A DNA stretch of 16,248 nt from UBA10939 sp050942745 (GCA_050942745.1 JBMNNX010000150.1:1-16248), one strand, 5' to 3'; shown: positions 7,381-14,760, numbered from the stretch's first letter. The notes: a model not told the origin generated them from the sequence alone. Numbers and translations are program-made.

Positions 7381-8160
7381 TCAGTCGCCCTTGAAGACCG
7401 GCTTCCTCTTTTCCAGAAACGCGGTGACGCCCTCGCGATAGTCGGCGCTGTCGTAGACCGCGCGCCGAAGGCCCTGAATCCGCTCGAAGGTCTCGGGGTG
7501 GAGCGGCGCCGCGTTGCTGAGCAGCCGCAGCGTCTCCTTGATGCTCGCGATGGCGAGCGGCGAGTTCTCGGAGATCCTTCGCGCGAGATCGTACGTGAAG
7601 GACTCGATCCGGAACGCGGCGACGACGTGGTTGACGACCCCCGCGAGGTGCGCCCGCTCGGCGCTGATGGGCTCGGCGGTGAAGAACAGCTCCTTGGCGA
7701 TCATGATGCCGACCGCGTTCATCACCCGGAGCAGCCCCGAGGCGTTGTAGGGCAGGCCGAGGCGCGCGGGCGTGATCGCGAAGGTGGACTCGGGCGTGGC
7801 GACGAGCAGGTCGCAGCAGAGCGCCAGCTCGCAGGCTCCGCCCCAGACGCTGCCCTCGATCATTCCGATGACCGCGCCGGGGTACGCGCGAAGGGTTCGA
7901 ATCACCTGCTCCAGCGGATCGGTGTAGGCGAGCGGATCGCGGCCGGAGCGCGGCAGCTCGTTGACGTCGTGGCCGGCCGACCAGACCTTCACGCCCTTGT
8001 TCGCGCGCAGCACGACGACGCGCACCTTCTGGAGCTCGAACTCCGCGAAGGCCTCGATGATCTCGTCGATGAGGGCCTTCGAGAGCGCGTTGCGCTTCTT
8101 GTCGTGGTCCAGGGTTATCGTGCCGATGTTGCCATCGGACTCGGTCCGCACGAGCGTCAT
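7381..8160 (-). CDS. scpB: Methylmalonyl-CoA decarboxylase, ScpB type (crotonase fold)
   Basis: 259 residues, the usual crotonase-family length. It closely resembles E. coli ScpB (YgfG) through long blocks: KVWSAGHDVNELP, GRDPLAYTDPL, EGSVWGGACE, LGLPYN, ENSPLAIASIKE, RRAVYDSADYREG and FLEKRKPVF. ScpB decarboxylates (R)-methylmalonyl-CoA to propionyl-CoA. The active-site His64 (E. coli His66) in SAGHD and the Tyr near 138 (E. coli Tyr140) in LPYN are both present. GSVWGGA supplies an oxyanion-hole backbone. In E. coli it sits with methylmalonyl-CoA mutase and a CoA transferase; here none of these are nearby, so it stands alone. The ATG at 8160 has GAGG five bases upstream. A simple enoyl-CoA hydratase is the alternative, but the ScpB-specific blocks argue against it. 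Confidence 0.88.
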   Translation of the reverse strand: MTLVRTESDGNIGTITLDHDKKRNALSKALIDEIIEAFAEFELQKVRVVVLRANKGVKVWSAGHDVNELPRSGRDPLAYTDPLEQVIRTLRAYPGAVIGMIEGSVWGGACELALCCDLLVATPESTFAITPARLGLPYNASGLLRVMNAVGIMIAKELFFTAEPISAERAHLAGVVNHVVAAFRIESFTYDLARRISENSPLAIASIKETLRLLSNAAPLHPETFERIQGLRRAVYDSADYREGVTAFLEKRKPVFKGD

Positions 8161-8190
8161 GGCCGCCTCGCTCCAGGTTGTGGCGCGGCA

Positions 8191-8196
8191 AGCCTA
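8191..8196 (-). promoter_or_regulatory. Possible -10 box for the decarboxylase gene
   Basis: TAGGCT then TGCCGC on the minus strand, 30 bases before the ATG at 8160. It matches the box before the MIF-like gene exactly. Confidence 0.32.
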
Positions 8197-8242
8197 GAGA
8201 ATCGCCGGAGGGTTGGGTACCTACCCGAAGGGCAAAGACCGA

Positions 8243-8270
8243 CCTGAAGCCTGAGGTCTGAAGTCTGAAG
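8243..8270. repeat. Tandem heptamer repeat, four copies
   Basis: Four consecutive 7-mers read CCTGAAG, CCTGAGG, TCTGAAG and TCTGAAG on the plus strand (CTTCAGA-like on the minus strand). They start five bases beyond the stop codon of the lipoprotein gene, read on its strand. Heptamer tandem repeats of this sort are known as dispersed short repeats in several bacteria. It is not an obvious terminator. Confidence 0.7.
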
Positions 8271-8275
8271 GCTCG

Positions 8276-9241
8276 TTACGGCGCCTGCGCGGGCGCGAGC
8301 ACGCACTCTTCGACCCGTCCCTCGCCGCACCGCGGCGCGAGCCCGCAGTCGAAGCTCTTGGCCCAATAGATCTGGACCTGCTCCTCGCTCCAGCACTCGG
8401 CGAACTGCCCGGTGTAGGCGCCCAGATCGCCGCCCGAGACGGTGGCCGCGGCGTAGCCCGCCTTCGACGCGAGCCACCTCGTCTCGACCAACAGGGTCTC
8501 GCGGTTTCCGCTCGGCGTCTCGACGATGTCGGCTATCCACCGGTAGTTCATCCAGCCGGCCCCGCTCGGCTCGACCTCGTAGTCGATTGCCGCGCTGTCT
8601 TCGTTCGAGGCGATGAAGCGCAGCGTCGCTCGCGACTTGCCCTCGGTCATGTCGTAGGTGAGCTCGACCCGCGCGATGTCGCGCAGGCCGTCGGGGCTCT
8701 TCGGGTCCGCCACGCCTATCGCCTGGGCCTGCGCGGCGTCGAGGACGAAGCCTCCGTGACCGCCGCGCGCCCGCTCCCCGAAGAACTCGCCGCTGATCAC
8801 CTTCGCGAACGACTCGGGCTGGCCCTTCCTGCCCCACTGCAGCTCGTAGACGAACCGGTCGATCTCCCGGCGCATCACCACCTTCGCCTGCAGCCCGGGG
8901 TGCTTCCGGTCGTCGAACGGCCCCCAGGTCAGCGCGTCGGCTTCGCGCGACGTCGGCGGCAGGCCCGACTCGCGGAGGGTGTCGATGACGCCGCAGAGCG
9001 CGTCTACCACGGCGTTCACCTCGCCCGCGGTCTGGATGACGCTCGCGTAGATCCTGCTCGCGCCCAGCGCGTCCTCGCGCAGGCCGAGCTCGCTCGAGAG
9101 CGCTTGAGTCTCTCTGGCCGAGGGCGCGCTCAGCGACAGCTCGGCCCGGCCCGGCGCCACCGCGAAGAACTCGGCCTCCAGGTCGGACCAGCCGCAGCCG
9201 GACGCGAGCAGCGCGAGAAGCAGGGGCAGAGTGTGGCGCAT
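8276..9241 (-). CDS. Lipoprotein of unknown function, last gene of the sigma/caspase cluster
   Basis: 321 residues. The signal MRHTLPLLLALLASGCGW ends in a lipobox-like ASGC, so lipidation at Cys16 is likely. I do not recognise a named domain, but the protein is a distant paralogue of the lipoprotein at 12252-13217. Shared blocks in the same order include WGP, VISG/LISG, G-x-F-x-LD...DAAQ, a strand-rich middle, R-W near the end, and AECW/SECW followed by YWAKS/YYADS. The mature part should form a beta-rich domain with several cysteines near the C-terminus. The start lies 9 bases past the end of the caspase/barrel gene with GAGG upstream, so the two are surely cotranscribed. It may be a sensor or partner for the barrel; that is inference. 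Confidence 0.75.
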   Translation of the reverse strand: MRHTLPLLLALLASGCGWSDLEAEFFAVAPGRAELSLSAPSARETQALSSELGLREDALGASRIYASVIQTAGEVNAVVDALCGVIDTLRESGLPPTSREADALTWGPFDDRKHPGLQAKVVMRREIDRFVYELQWGRKGQPESFAKVISGEFFGERARGGHGGFVLDAAQAQAIGVADPKSPDGLRDIARVELTYDMTEGKSRATLRFIASNEDSAAIDYEVEPSGAGWMNYRWIADIVETPSGNRETLLVETRWLASKAGYAAATVSGGDLGAYTGQFAECWSEEQVQIYWAKSFDCGLAPRCGEGRVEECVLAPAQAP

Positions 9242-9249
9242 GGCTTGCC

Positions 9250-10822
9250 TCACAGCTCGAACGAGAGCGCCGCGCCGCCCTCGAGATAGCCGAGGGACTG
9301 CGCGTAATCCACGTTGTAATAAAGGTAGTGCGCGCGCAGGCGCGCCGAGACCGACCAGGAGCTCCCGAGGCGCAGGCGCACCCCGGCGACCAGGCCCGGG
9401 GTCATCCCGAACTGGCTCTGCTTCGGAACGCCCGGGTCTTCGAAGTCGCGGCTCAGCAGGATCGTCGCCAGCCGGCCGCCGGCGAACGGCGCTATCCGTC
9501 CGAGCGGCCACTCCCGCGTCATGGACACGCCGAGACCCAATTCGCTGAACCGGTAGGGCAGCTCGCCGCCGCTCGAGAGCCGAAGCTGCGTCGTGCCTCC
9601 GCCGATCGTGCCGTCGAGGGTCCAGACGAAGCTGCCGCGGAAGGCGACCCCGAGACCGGCATAGGGCATCGAAGGGAACGGGCCGGCGAAGAAGCCCTGG
9701 TAGCCGGCGCTGAGGGCGAAGGAGAAGCCCGGCTCGGGCTCATATCCGGCGCGAACGCCCTTGACCGGATCGTCGGAGAAGGGCGCGTCGTCGAGCCTCG
9801 CGAGCTCGCCCGCGACGACGCGGACCTCGCCGATGCGCAGCCTGTCGGGCAGCCGGCGCTTCACCTTGTAGCGGCCGGGCGCGAGCGCGACCCGCCGCTC
9901 CTCGCCGGCGCCCTTGGCTATCTCGGCGGCGACCGCGCCCTCCTCGTCGATGAGGAACCAGCTCCCCGCGGGCGCCCCGGCCGGCAGCAGCACACCTTCG
10001 CGGCGCGAGGCGAAGTCGGATGACGTCGCCGTTGCCCGCGAGGTCGTATGAGAAGGTCGGGTGCTGGGGCCCCGCGGCGGTATCCGCCGTGTCGGCGACG
10101 GTGCGCTGGTAGGCATAGGCGTACGCTTCGGCGAGCGAGACGCGCCCGTCGGCCGAGGTGTCGGCCGCGCCCATCAGGCCGCTCGCGAGGTGGTGCGAGA
10201 AGAACGAGCCGCGCAGCGCATCGGACTCCTGCGAGTCCTCGTCGGCCGAGCTCGAGGTGAGGAGCACCAGCCCGCGCGCGCCCTGCAGCGCGCGCATCCA
10301 CCTCGAAGGCCGGGACGCGCCGGGCGCCCTTGATACGCGTGATGGCGCCGGAGCGGCAGGAGTGGTGAGGCCGATGCGCACCTCGGCCGCGCTCGCGGTC
10401 ATCCGGCGCTTGAGCTCCTCGAGCGAGAGCGCGCTGGAGCCGAGGCGCAGCGCGCCGTCCTTGGCGTGGCCCGAGTAGTAGACGAGCAGCATCGGCCGGG
10501 CGCCTCGCGCGGCGGCCGCGCGCATCTGCGGCTCGAGCTCGCCGAGCGCCGCGCGCACCGCGTCCGCGTCCTTCCCGAGCAGCAGCCGGGAGCTCTTCTT
10601 TGGCACGTCGCCCAGCCGCGTGAGGATGGAGTGCAGACGCCGGGCGTCCTCGTGAGCGAAGCGAAGCGGGCGCGTCCCGGCGCCGCCGTCGTTGTTGCCG
10701 ATGACCAGGGCGAAGCGCTCGGTGCCGTCGTGCGAGGCGGCGTGGCCCCCGGCGGCGAGCGCCAGGACGAGGGCGACGAGCGCGGCGGGCGCTGCGCGCC
10801 CGGTCTGGGGGCGGGCGTCCAT
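9250..10822 (-). pseudogene. Caspase-like (peptidase C14) protein with C-terminal beta-barrel, frame-disrupted
   Basis: The gene starts at ATG 10822, one base after the anti-sigma stop. It encodes a signal peptide (residues 1-28), then a caspase-fold domain starting RFALVIGNNDG with the catalytic-His motif VYYSGHAKDG. Three frame changes follow. Near 10362-10370 the frame is lost just before the catalytic Cys, whose motif SCRSG (Cys codon at 10356-10358) continues in another frame as far as about 10300. Near 10288-10300 the first frame returns (ALQGARGLVLL, SSSADEDSQESDA). Near 10017-10023 it changes again, into a frame that runs to 9250. This last part has a PEGA-like stretch (VALAPGRYKVKRR) and a roughly eight-stranded outer-membrane barrel ending GGAALSFEL. 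The first frame, read straight through, would give 360 residues without the cysteine. There are no stop codons inside the intended frames, so either recent decay or sequence errors would fit. Confidence 0.72.
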
Positions 10823-10823
10823 C

Positions 10824-11600
10824 CTACGGCTTTCGCACCGCGCGGCCCGACTGCTCGGCCTCGAGCGGCAGGCTGCCCATCCGCTCGACCGAGCCGGCCC
10901 GCTCGAGCTCGCGGGCCGCGGCCTCGGTCGCCGCGGCGACGCTGAGGGGACTGTCGCTGAAGAGGCCGATGATCCGCTCGAGGCCGCTGCCGGTCAGCTC
11001 CAGGCTGTCGGGCAGCAGGTGCGTGCCGGGCCCGGGCTCGGCCGGCAGGCTCGTCCCGGACTCGGGATAGAGAGGCGTGACCGCGCCCGCCTCGTCCACC
11101 GAGAGCACGATGAGGAACCGCTTGCCCGAGGCCTGGTAGCCGACGCGGATGCGCTCGCCGGGCGCGAGCGACTCGCCGTCCTTCGCGGGCCGCGGATCGG
11201 CGCCCGCGCCGCCCACGAAGAGCTCGAGCGCGGCGCCGCCCTTGAGCGCGTTGCGCCCCGACGGCCCCTCGGAGCTCGACAGGAGCTGACCGCCGAGCGC
11301 GACGGCGAGCAGGCCGGCCGCGAGGGCGAGCAGCGCGCGCTCGACGCGGCGCCGGGGCTTCGCCCTCGAGCCCTTGGCGAGGACGGCGGCCTCGAAGCGC
11401 TCGAACGGCAGCTCGCGCCTCATGTTGGAGGCCTCTCGCTCCAGCGCGGCGAGCTGCTGCCCGCAGCGAGCGCAGCCTGCGACGTGGCGGCGAAGCTGCT
11501 CCTCGTCCTGGCCGCTCAGCTCGCCGGCGAAGAGCCGTTCGAGCTGGCGCACCGAGCACGCCGTCGCGCGGGTTCCGGGGATGTCCAGGCGCTCATCCAT
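10824..11600 (-). CDS. Zinc-finger anti-sigma factor with DUF4384-like periplasmic domain
   Basis: 258 residues. The cytoplasmic N-terminus carries a zf-HC2 (ZAS) anti-sigma domain: the zinc motif is H-VAG-C-AR-C near residues 39-46, with an earlier Cys at about 15 as a further likely ligand. One membrane segment follows (about residues 86-106: ALLALAAGLLAVALGGQLL). The outside part, from about residue 120, resembles DUF4384: KRFLIVLSVDEAGAVTPLYP, then LPDSLEL, then ERIIGLFSDSPLS. Such proteins hold an ECF sigma factor at the membrane and release it on an envelope signal. The ATG at 11600 overlaps the end of the sigma gene by 8 bases, so the pair is translationally coupled, the standard layout for a sigma/anti-sigma couple. 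What the outer domain senses is unknown. Confidence 0.87.
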   Translation of the reverse strand: MDERLDIPGTRATACSVRQLERLFAGELSGQDEEQLRRHVAGCARCGQQLAALEREASNMRRELPFERFEAAVLAKGSRAKPRRRVERALLALAAGLLAVALGGQLLSSSEGPSGRNALKGGAALELFVGGAGADPRPAKDGESLAPGERIRVGYQASGKRFLIVLSVDEAGAVTPLYPESGTSLPAEPGPGTHLLPDSLELTGSGLERIIGLFSDSPLSVAAATEAAARELERAGSVERMGSLPLEAEQSGRAVRKP

Positions 11601-12159
11601 GAGCGGCCTCCGCCTCGCCTGCGATTGCCAATCCGAGCCGCTCGGCGTGCGCGCGGGCGGTGGCCGCGAACTCGGCGAGCCGCTTGCGCACCGTGGGCAC
11701 CGAGCGCCCGATGACCGCGGCGACCTCTTCCAGGGTCATCTCGTCCACGTAGTAGTGAATCGCCGCGAGCTGGGTCTCCTCTTCGAACCGGTCGAGGACC
11801 GCGCGGACCAGGTCCCGGCCCTCGAGAGGCGCGGCGCCGTCCTCGGCGACCGGGGCCAGGCGTGCCATCCGATTCACCTCCTCGCGCCAGCGCGCCTTGT
11901 GGGACCTCACCACGTTGAGGCAGTGGTGCGTGGCGATGCGCATCAGCCAGGTGTGCGGCGAGGACTCGGACCGGAACTGCTCCAGGTTCTCGAGCGCTTT
12001 GGCGAACACCTCGTGCATCGCGTCCTCGGCCTCGGCGCGGTCTTTGAGCATGAAGAAGCAGCGCCTGCCGACGCTGACGGCATGGCGCTCGTAGAGCTCG
12101 CGCAGCGCTTCACGCTTGTCCTGCTTGCCGCCGGAGATGATTCGGAGGAACGGACTCAT
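11593..12159 (-). CDS. ECF-family RNA polymerase sigma factor
   Basis: 188 residues, normal for an ECF (group 4) sigma factor. Region 2 covers about residues 22-90: LYERHAVSVGRRCFF, DAMHEVFAKALENL and TWLMRIATHHCLNVVRS, including the -10 recognition helix. Region 4 is near residues 135-170: DEMTLEEVAAVIGRSVPTVRKRLAEF, whose second helix reads the -35. No region 1.1 or 3, as expected. It is first in a cluster with its anti-sigma factor, a caspase/barrel gene and a lipoprotein, and may drive that cluster itself, although no convincing ECF promoter is visible in the 58 bases before it. A TAGAGC box at 12184-12189 on the minus strand is a weak -10 candidate. The ATG at 12157-12159 lacks a strong ribosome site. 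Confidence 0.92.
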   Translation of the reverse strand: MSPFLRIISGGKQDKREALRELYERHAVSVGRRCFFMLKDRAEAEDAMHEVFAKALENLEQFRSESSPHTWLMRIATHHCLNVVRSHKARWREEVNRMARLAPVAEDGAAPLEGRDLVRAVLDRFEEETQLAAIHYYVDEMTLEEVAAVIGRSVPTVRKRLAEFAATARAHAERLGLAIAGEAEAAHG

Positions 12160-12216
12160 TCGGGCTCGGGCTGTCTCGGCCCTGCTCTACCATCGACCGC
12201 GCCATCGGAAGGAAAG

Positions 12217-12240
12217 GCGGCCGGCGTTGCCGCCGGCCGC
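12217..12240 (-). terminator. Intrinsic-type terminator after the upstream lipoprotein gene
   Basis: Arms GCGGCCGGC (12217-12225) and GCCGGCCGC (12232-12240) form a perfect 9-bp stem with a 6-base loop. On the minus strand the stem is followed by a pyrimidine run, CTTTCCTT. It lies 11 bases past the lipoprotein stop and separates that gene from the sigma operon. Confidence 0.6.
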
Positions 12241-12251
12241 CCGCGGAGCGA

Positions 12252-13217
12252 TCAAAGCTCCGTGTACTCGGCGGTCGGGAAGACGCAGGCGCTCTCTGCG
12301 TCCTGCGCCGCGGTGATGCCGAGGCTGTCGGCGTAGTAGGTCTCGAGGAAGGTCGAGCCCCAGCACTCGCTCAGGGTGAGGGGATTGACGATGTCCCCCT
12401 GGGAGACCTTGACGTCGCAGCGCCCGGCGCCGTCGTTCTGCCACCGCGACTTGATGGCCAGGCGCTCCTTGGCCGGGGTGTTGTTCGGCAGCTCGGTCAT
12501 GTCCTTGTGGAGGACGAACTCGAAGGAGCCGTCGCCGCCGGCGATCTGCGAGAAGGCGTAGTCGGCGTCAACGCGCTGGCCGCTCTCCTCGTCCATGGCC
12601 TGCTTGAACTTGACGCCGACGGTCACGTCGAGGTTCGCGTTGCGCGAGTAGGTGAAGTCGGCCTTGCCCACCTCTTTGCTGTGCTCGGGGAGCGTCTGCG
12701 CGGCGTCCCAGTCGAGCGAGAAGGTGCCGCTGCCCTCCTTCTCGGCGGCGCCGGGGACGTGGTGGCCGGAGATGAGCGTCACGTAGGCGCTGTCGTCGGC
12801 GTCCTTGGCCTTGGCCTCGAGCAGGTAGTCGTAGCCGTCGTCGACCTTCGTGACGGTGAACTTGAAGGTGTTGGGCGAGAGCGGGTTGGTGTGAGGTCCC
12901 CAGACCGCGTGCGTGTCGTCGATCGTGGTCGGCTGGTGCTTGATGATCTGTTCGCAGAGGTTGAGCACCCAGGCGGTGCCGCCGTTGACGACCAGGGTCA
13001 TCGCGCGGGTCAGGGTGTACCAGTGCGCCCGTTCGCCTATCAGCGCCTGCTCCTGCGAGCCGTAGTCGGAAGCGGTGAGCGCCTTGCCCGAGTCGGACGG
13101 GACCTTGATGTCAACGCCCTGGCGCGAGGGCGAGGCGTTGCGAAACTCGTCAACGTTGCTGAGCGGGCCGCAGGCGGCAAACACCGCGGCGAGGGCGGCG
13201 ACGGACAGGCGTTTCAT
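12252..13217 (-). CDS. Lipoprotein of unknown function, paralogue of the 8276-9241 gene
   Basis: 321 residues, exactly the same length as its paralogue. The signal MKRLSVAALAAVFAACGPL ends in a lipobox-like FAAC, so Cys16 is probably lipidated. The mature chain is rich in beta-strand patterns (FKFTVTKVDDGYDYLLEAK, then NLDVTVGVKF), with cysteines at mid-chain and near the C-terminus (CDVKVSQGDI, SECWGS, ACVFP). I know no named domain. Shared landmarks with the other lipoprotein include WGP, ISG, DAAQ, SRW and ECW. It has its own strong ribosome site (AAGGAGAAG six bases before ATG 13217), an AT-richer upstream region and a terminator, so it is a separate unit although it sits next to the sigma operon. 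It could be a target of the sigma factor; that is untested inference. Confidence 0.78.
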   Translation of the reverse strand: MKRLSVAALAAVFAACGPLSNVDEFRNASPSRQGVDIKVPSDSGKALTASDYGSQEQALIGERAHWYTLTRAMTLVVNGGTAWVLNLCEQIIKHQPTTIDDTHAVWGPHTNPLSPNTFKFTVTKVDDGYDYLLEAKAKDADDSAYVTLISGHHVPGAAEKEGSGTFSLDWDAAQTLPEHSKEVGKADFTYSRNANLDVTVGVKFKQAMDEESGQRVDADYAFSQIAGGDGSFEFVLHKDMTELPNNTPAKERLAIKSRWQNDGAGRCDVKVSQGDIVNPLTLSECWGSTFLETYYADSLGITAAQDAESACVFPTAEYTEL

Positions 13218-13554
13218 CTGGCTTCTCCTTGAAGGGTTTCAGGTTTCAGCCGAATAGACACATCGAGCCGGGAAGAACAGAAAACGGGAATCCGACGTAG
13301 CGGAAAGGCTGGGATTTCTCGACCGTGCGGCGTGCGCCGAGCCGCAGCGCCGAGCTCGCCTTCGGCTCGCCTCGACCGCTCAATCGCAGCTATCGGCGCT
13401 CGGCCGCCAGTGGAACAGGTAGGTGAGCTCCAGCCCCAGGCCCAAGGTCACCGGCTCGCGCTCGCGCCAGCGCCGAGGGGCGCGTGCACGGGCTCGAGAG
13501 CTCGCGTGTCCATGGCGCTCGATGCTAATCCTCCGGACGCACCGAGGAGACACC
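13218..13554. other. Divergent intergenic region with AT-rich promoter zone
   Basis: 337 bases between the lipoprotein gene (-) and the flavodoxin/ferredoxin gene (+). 13255-13320 is clearly more AT-rich than the surroundings and should contain the lipoprotein promoter; TCTATT read on the minus strand near 13253-13258 is a weak -10 candidate. A two-copy GGTTTCA tandem lies at 13235-13248. A possible gene relic at 13380-13470 is listed separately. Confidence 0.4.
13380..13470 (-). pseudogene. Possible relic of a beta-barrel gene 3' end
   Basis: On the minus strand this stretch reads PVTLGLGLELTYLFHWRP and then stops at 13380. Alternating hydrophobic and aromatic residues next to a stop codon resemble the last strand of an outer-membrane barrel. 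No upstream part of such a gene is present, because the frame runs into the promoter region of the plus-strand gene. It may be a remnant, or a chance GC-rich frame. Confidence 0.25.
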
Positions 13555-14370
13555 GTGACCACGACCATCTACGTCTACAGCGGCACCGGCAATTCGCTCT
13601 GGGCCGCCCGCGCGCTCGCGGCGAAGCTGCCCGAGGCCCGGGTCGAATCCATCGTTCGCGCGAGCGGCGCTTCGCCGCGCACCGACTCCGATACGGTCGG
13701 CATCGTCTTCCCGGTCCACATCTGGGGACTGCCGCCGCGCGTCGTCGAGCTCGCCTCGCGGCTCGAAGTGCCTGCGAGCGCCTACTTGTTCGCCGTGGCC
13801 GTGAACGCGGGCCAGGTTGCCCGCACGTTGATCCAGCTTCGTGAGCTGCTCGATAAGCGCGGCCTGAAGCTGGCGGCCGGCGAGTCTCTGGTGATGCCGT
13901 CGAACTACATCCCGTGGGGCGGCCCCGGGCCCAAGCGCAAGCAGGAGGCGCGCTTCGAGCAGGCACGGGCGAAGCTCGACGAGCTCGCCGCTCGTGTCGC
14001 CCGTCGCGAGCCCGGTCGGGTCGAGGCCGGGCCTTTGTGGCAGAGGCTCGCCCTCACCGCGGCCTACAAGGCGACCTATTCGCACCTCGGGAAGATGGAC
14101 CGCAGCTTCTGGACCGACGAGCGCTGCAACGGCTGTGGAATCTGCGCCCGCGTCTGCCCGGCGGCGAACGTCGTGCTCGCTTCGGGCAAGCCGCAGTGGC
14201 AGCGCCGCTGCGAGCAGTGCTTCGCCTGCCTGCAGTGGTGCCCGCGCGAGGCGGTGCAATACGGCAAGAAGACGCCGCGCTACCAGCGCTATCACCACCC
14301 CGAGATCTCGCTCAGCGACATCGTCGATCTGGCGGGCGGCGAGGAGCGCGCGGGCGAGGCGGAGGCCTGA
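13555..14370 (+). CDS. EFR1-type flavodoxin/4Fe-4S ferredoxin fusion
   Basis: 271 residues. The N-terminal half is a flavodoxin-like domain; IYVYSGTGNSLWAARALA (residues 5-22) carries the phosphate-binding loop for FMN, and VGIVFPVHIWGLPP follows near 50. The C-terminal half has two 4Fe-4S cluster motifs: CNGCGICARVCP (Cys191, 194, 197, 201) and CEQCFACLQWCP (Cys219, 222, 225, 229). This order is that of the EFR1 family, presumed cytosolic electron-transfer proteins whose partners are mostly unknown. All eight cluster cysteines are present, so it should be functional. The GTG at 13555 has GAGGAGA four bases upstream; the in-frame ATG at 13522 lacks a good ribosome site. No obvious redox-enzyme gene adjoins it. 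Confidence 0.88.
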   Translation: MTTTIYVYSGTGNSLWAARALAAKLPEARVESIVRASGASPRTDSDTVGIVFPVHIWGLPPRVVELASRLEVPASAYLFAVAVNAGQVARTLIQLRELLDKRGLKLAAGESLVMPSNYIPWGGPGPKRKQEARFEQARAKLDELAARVARREPGRVEAGPLWQRLALTAAYKATYSHLGKMDRSFWTDERCNGCGICARVCPAANVVLASGKPQWQRRCEQCFACLQWCPREAVQYGKKTPRYQRYHHPEISLSDIVDLAGGEERAGEAEA

Positions 14371-14474
14371 GCCGCCGAGGATTCGGGGGCTCCCCTGGCC
14401 GCCGGCCAAACGATCGGGCTGCCGAGTGGCCGCTTAGGCGGCCGGGTAGCCGGCGCCTCGCCGGCCGAGCCGGG

Positions 14475-14510
14475 AGGGGCGCTTATGTGGAGCACTACAT
14501 AAGCGTCCCT
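14475..14510. repeat. 14-bp inverted repeat with 8-base spacer
   Basis: The left arm AGGGGCGCTTATGT (14475-14488) and right arm ACATAAGCGTCCCT (14497-14510) match at 13 of 14 positions, and the one mismatch would be a G-U pair in RNA. The spacer is 8 bases. The core GCTTATGT/ACATAAGC is AT-richer than its surroundings. It could be a terminator-like RNA stem for the flavodoxin/ferredoxin gene, a protein-binding site, or a small mobile-repeat end. No T tract follows. Confidence 0.6.
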
Positions 14511-14721
14511 CGCTACCACTTCTTCCGTGCGGCCGAGTAGGCTGCCGAGACGGCGGTCCTCCCTCCTCCCTTTGCCTCCCCTCTCCATCCCCACGGTCAC
14601 TGGGACCAGCGGGCAGCCTGGCGCCGCCACGATTTCTCGCGCGATCCTCGGGTGGCCGGGGTTCCGAGCGGCTTGGCTGCCTCTATGCAAACCGGCGGCA
14701 TCTCATTATCTTCGGGGTTTT

Positions 14722-14746
14722 CGCCCGCTCCGCAGTCTGGCGGGCG
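14722..14746 (+). promoter_or_regulatory. Leader hairpin before the last gene
   Basis: Arms CGCCCGC (14722-14728) and GCGGGCG (14740-14746) end two bases before the AGGGTG ribosome site. It could hide or expose that site, but there is no direct evidence. Confidence 0.25.
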
Positions 14747-14760
14747 GCAGGGTGCAAGTC

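Larger units (their letters stand above)
14371..14760. other. Intergenic region with several hairpins, no gene seen
   Basis: 390 bases. No credible reading frame was found. It holds the 6-bp hairpin GGCCGC-TTAG-GCGGCC (14428-14443), the long palindrome at 14475-14510, a pyrimidine-rich stretch near 14555-14590, and a 7-bp stem at 14722-14746 just before the next gene's ribosome site. Confidence 0.45.

Noticed and set aside
6269..8191. 640-residue minus-strand open frame across two genes
   Set aside because: It crosses the metallophosphoesterase and the decarboxylase, both with clear motifs in other frames. Its product is low-complexity Arg/Ala/Gly.
10399..11559. 386-residue minus-strand open frame
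   Set aside because: Arg/Ala/Pro-rich alternative frame of the anti-sigma and caspase genes, with no recognisable motif.
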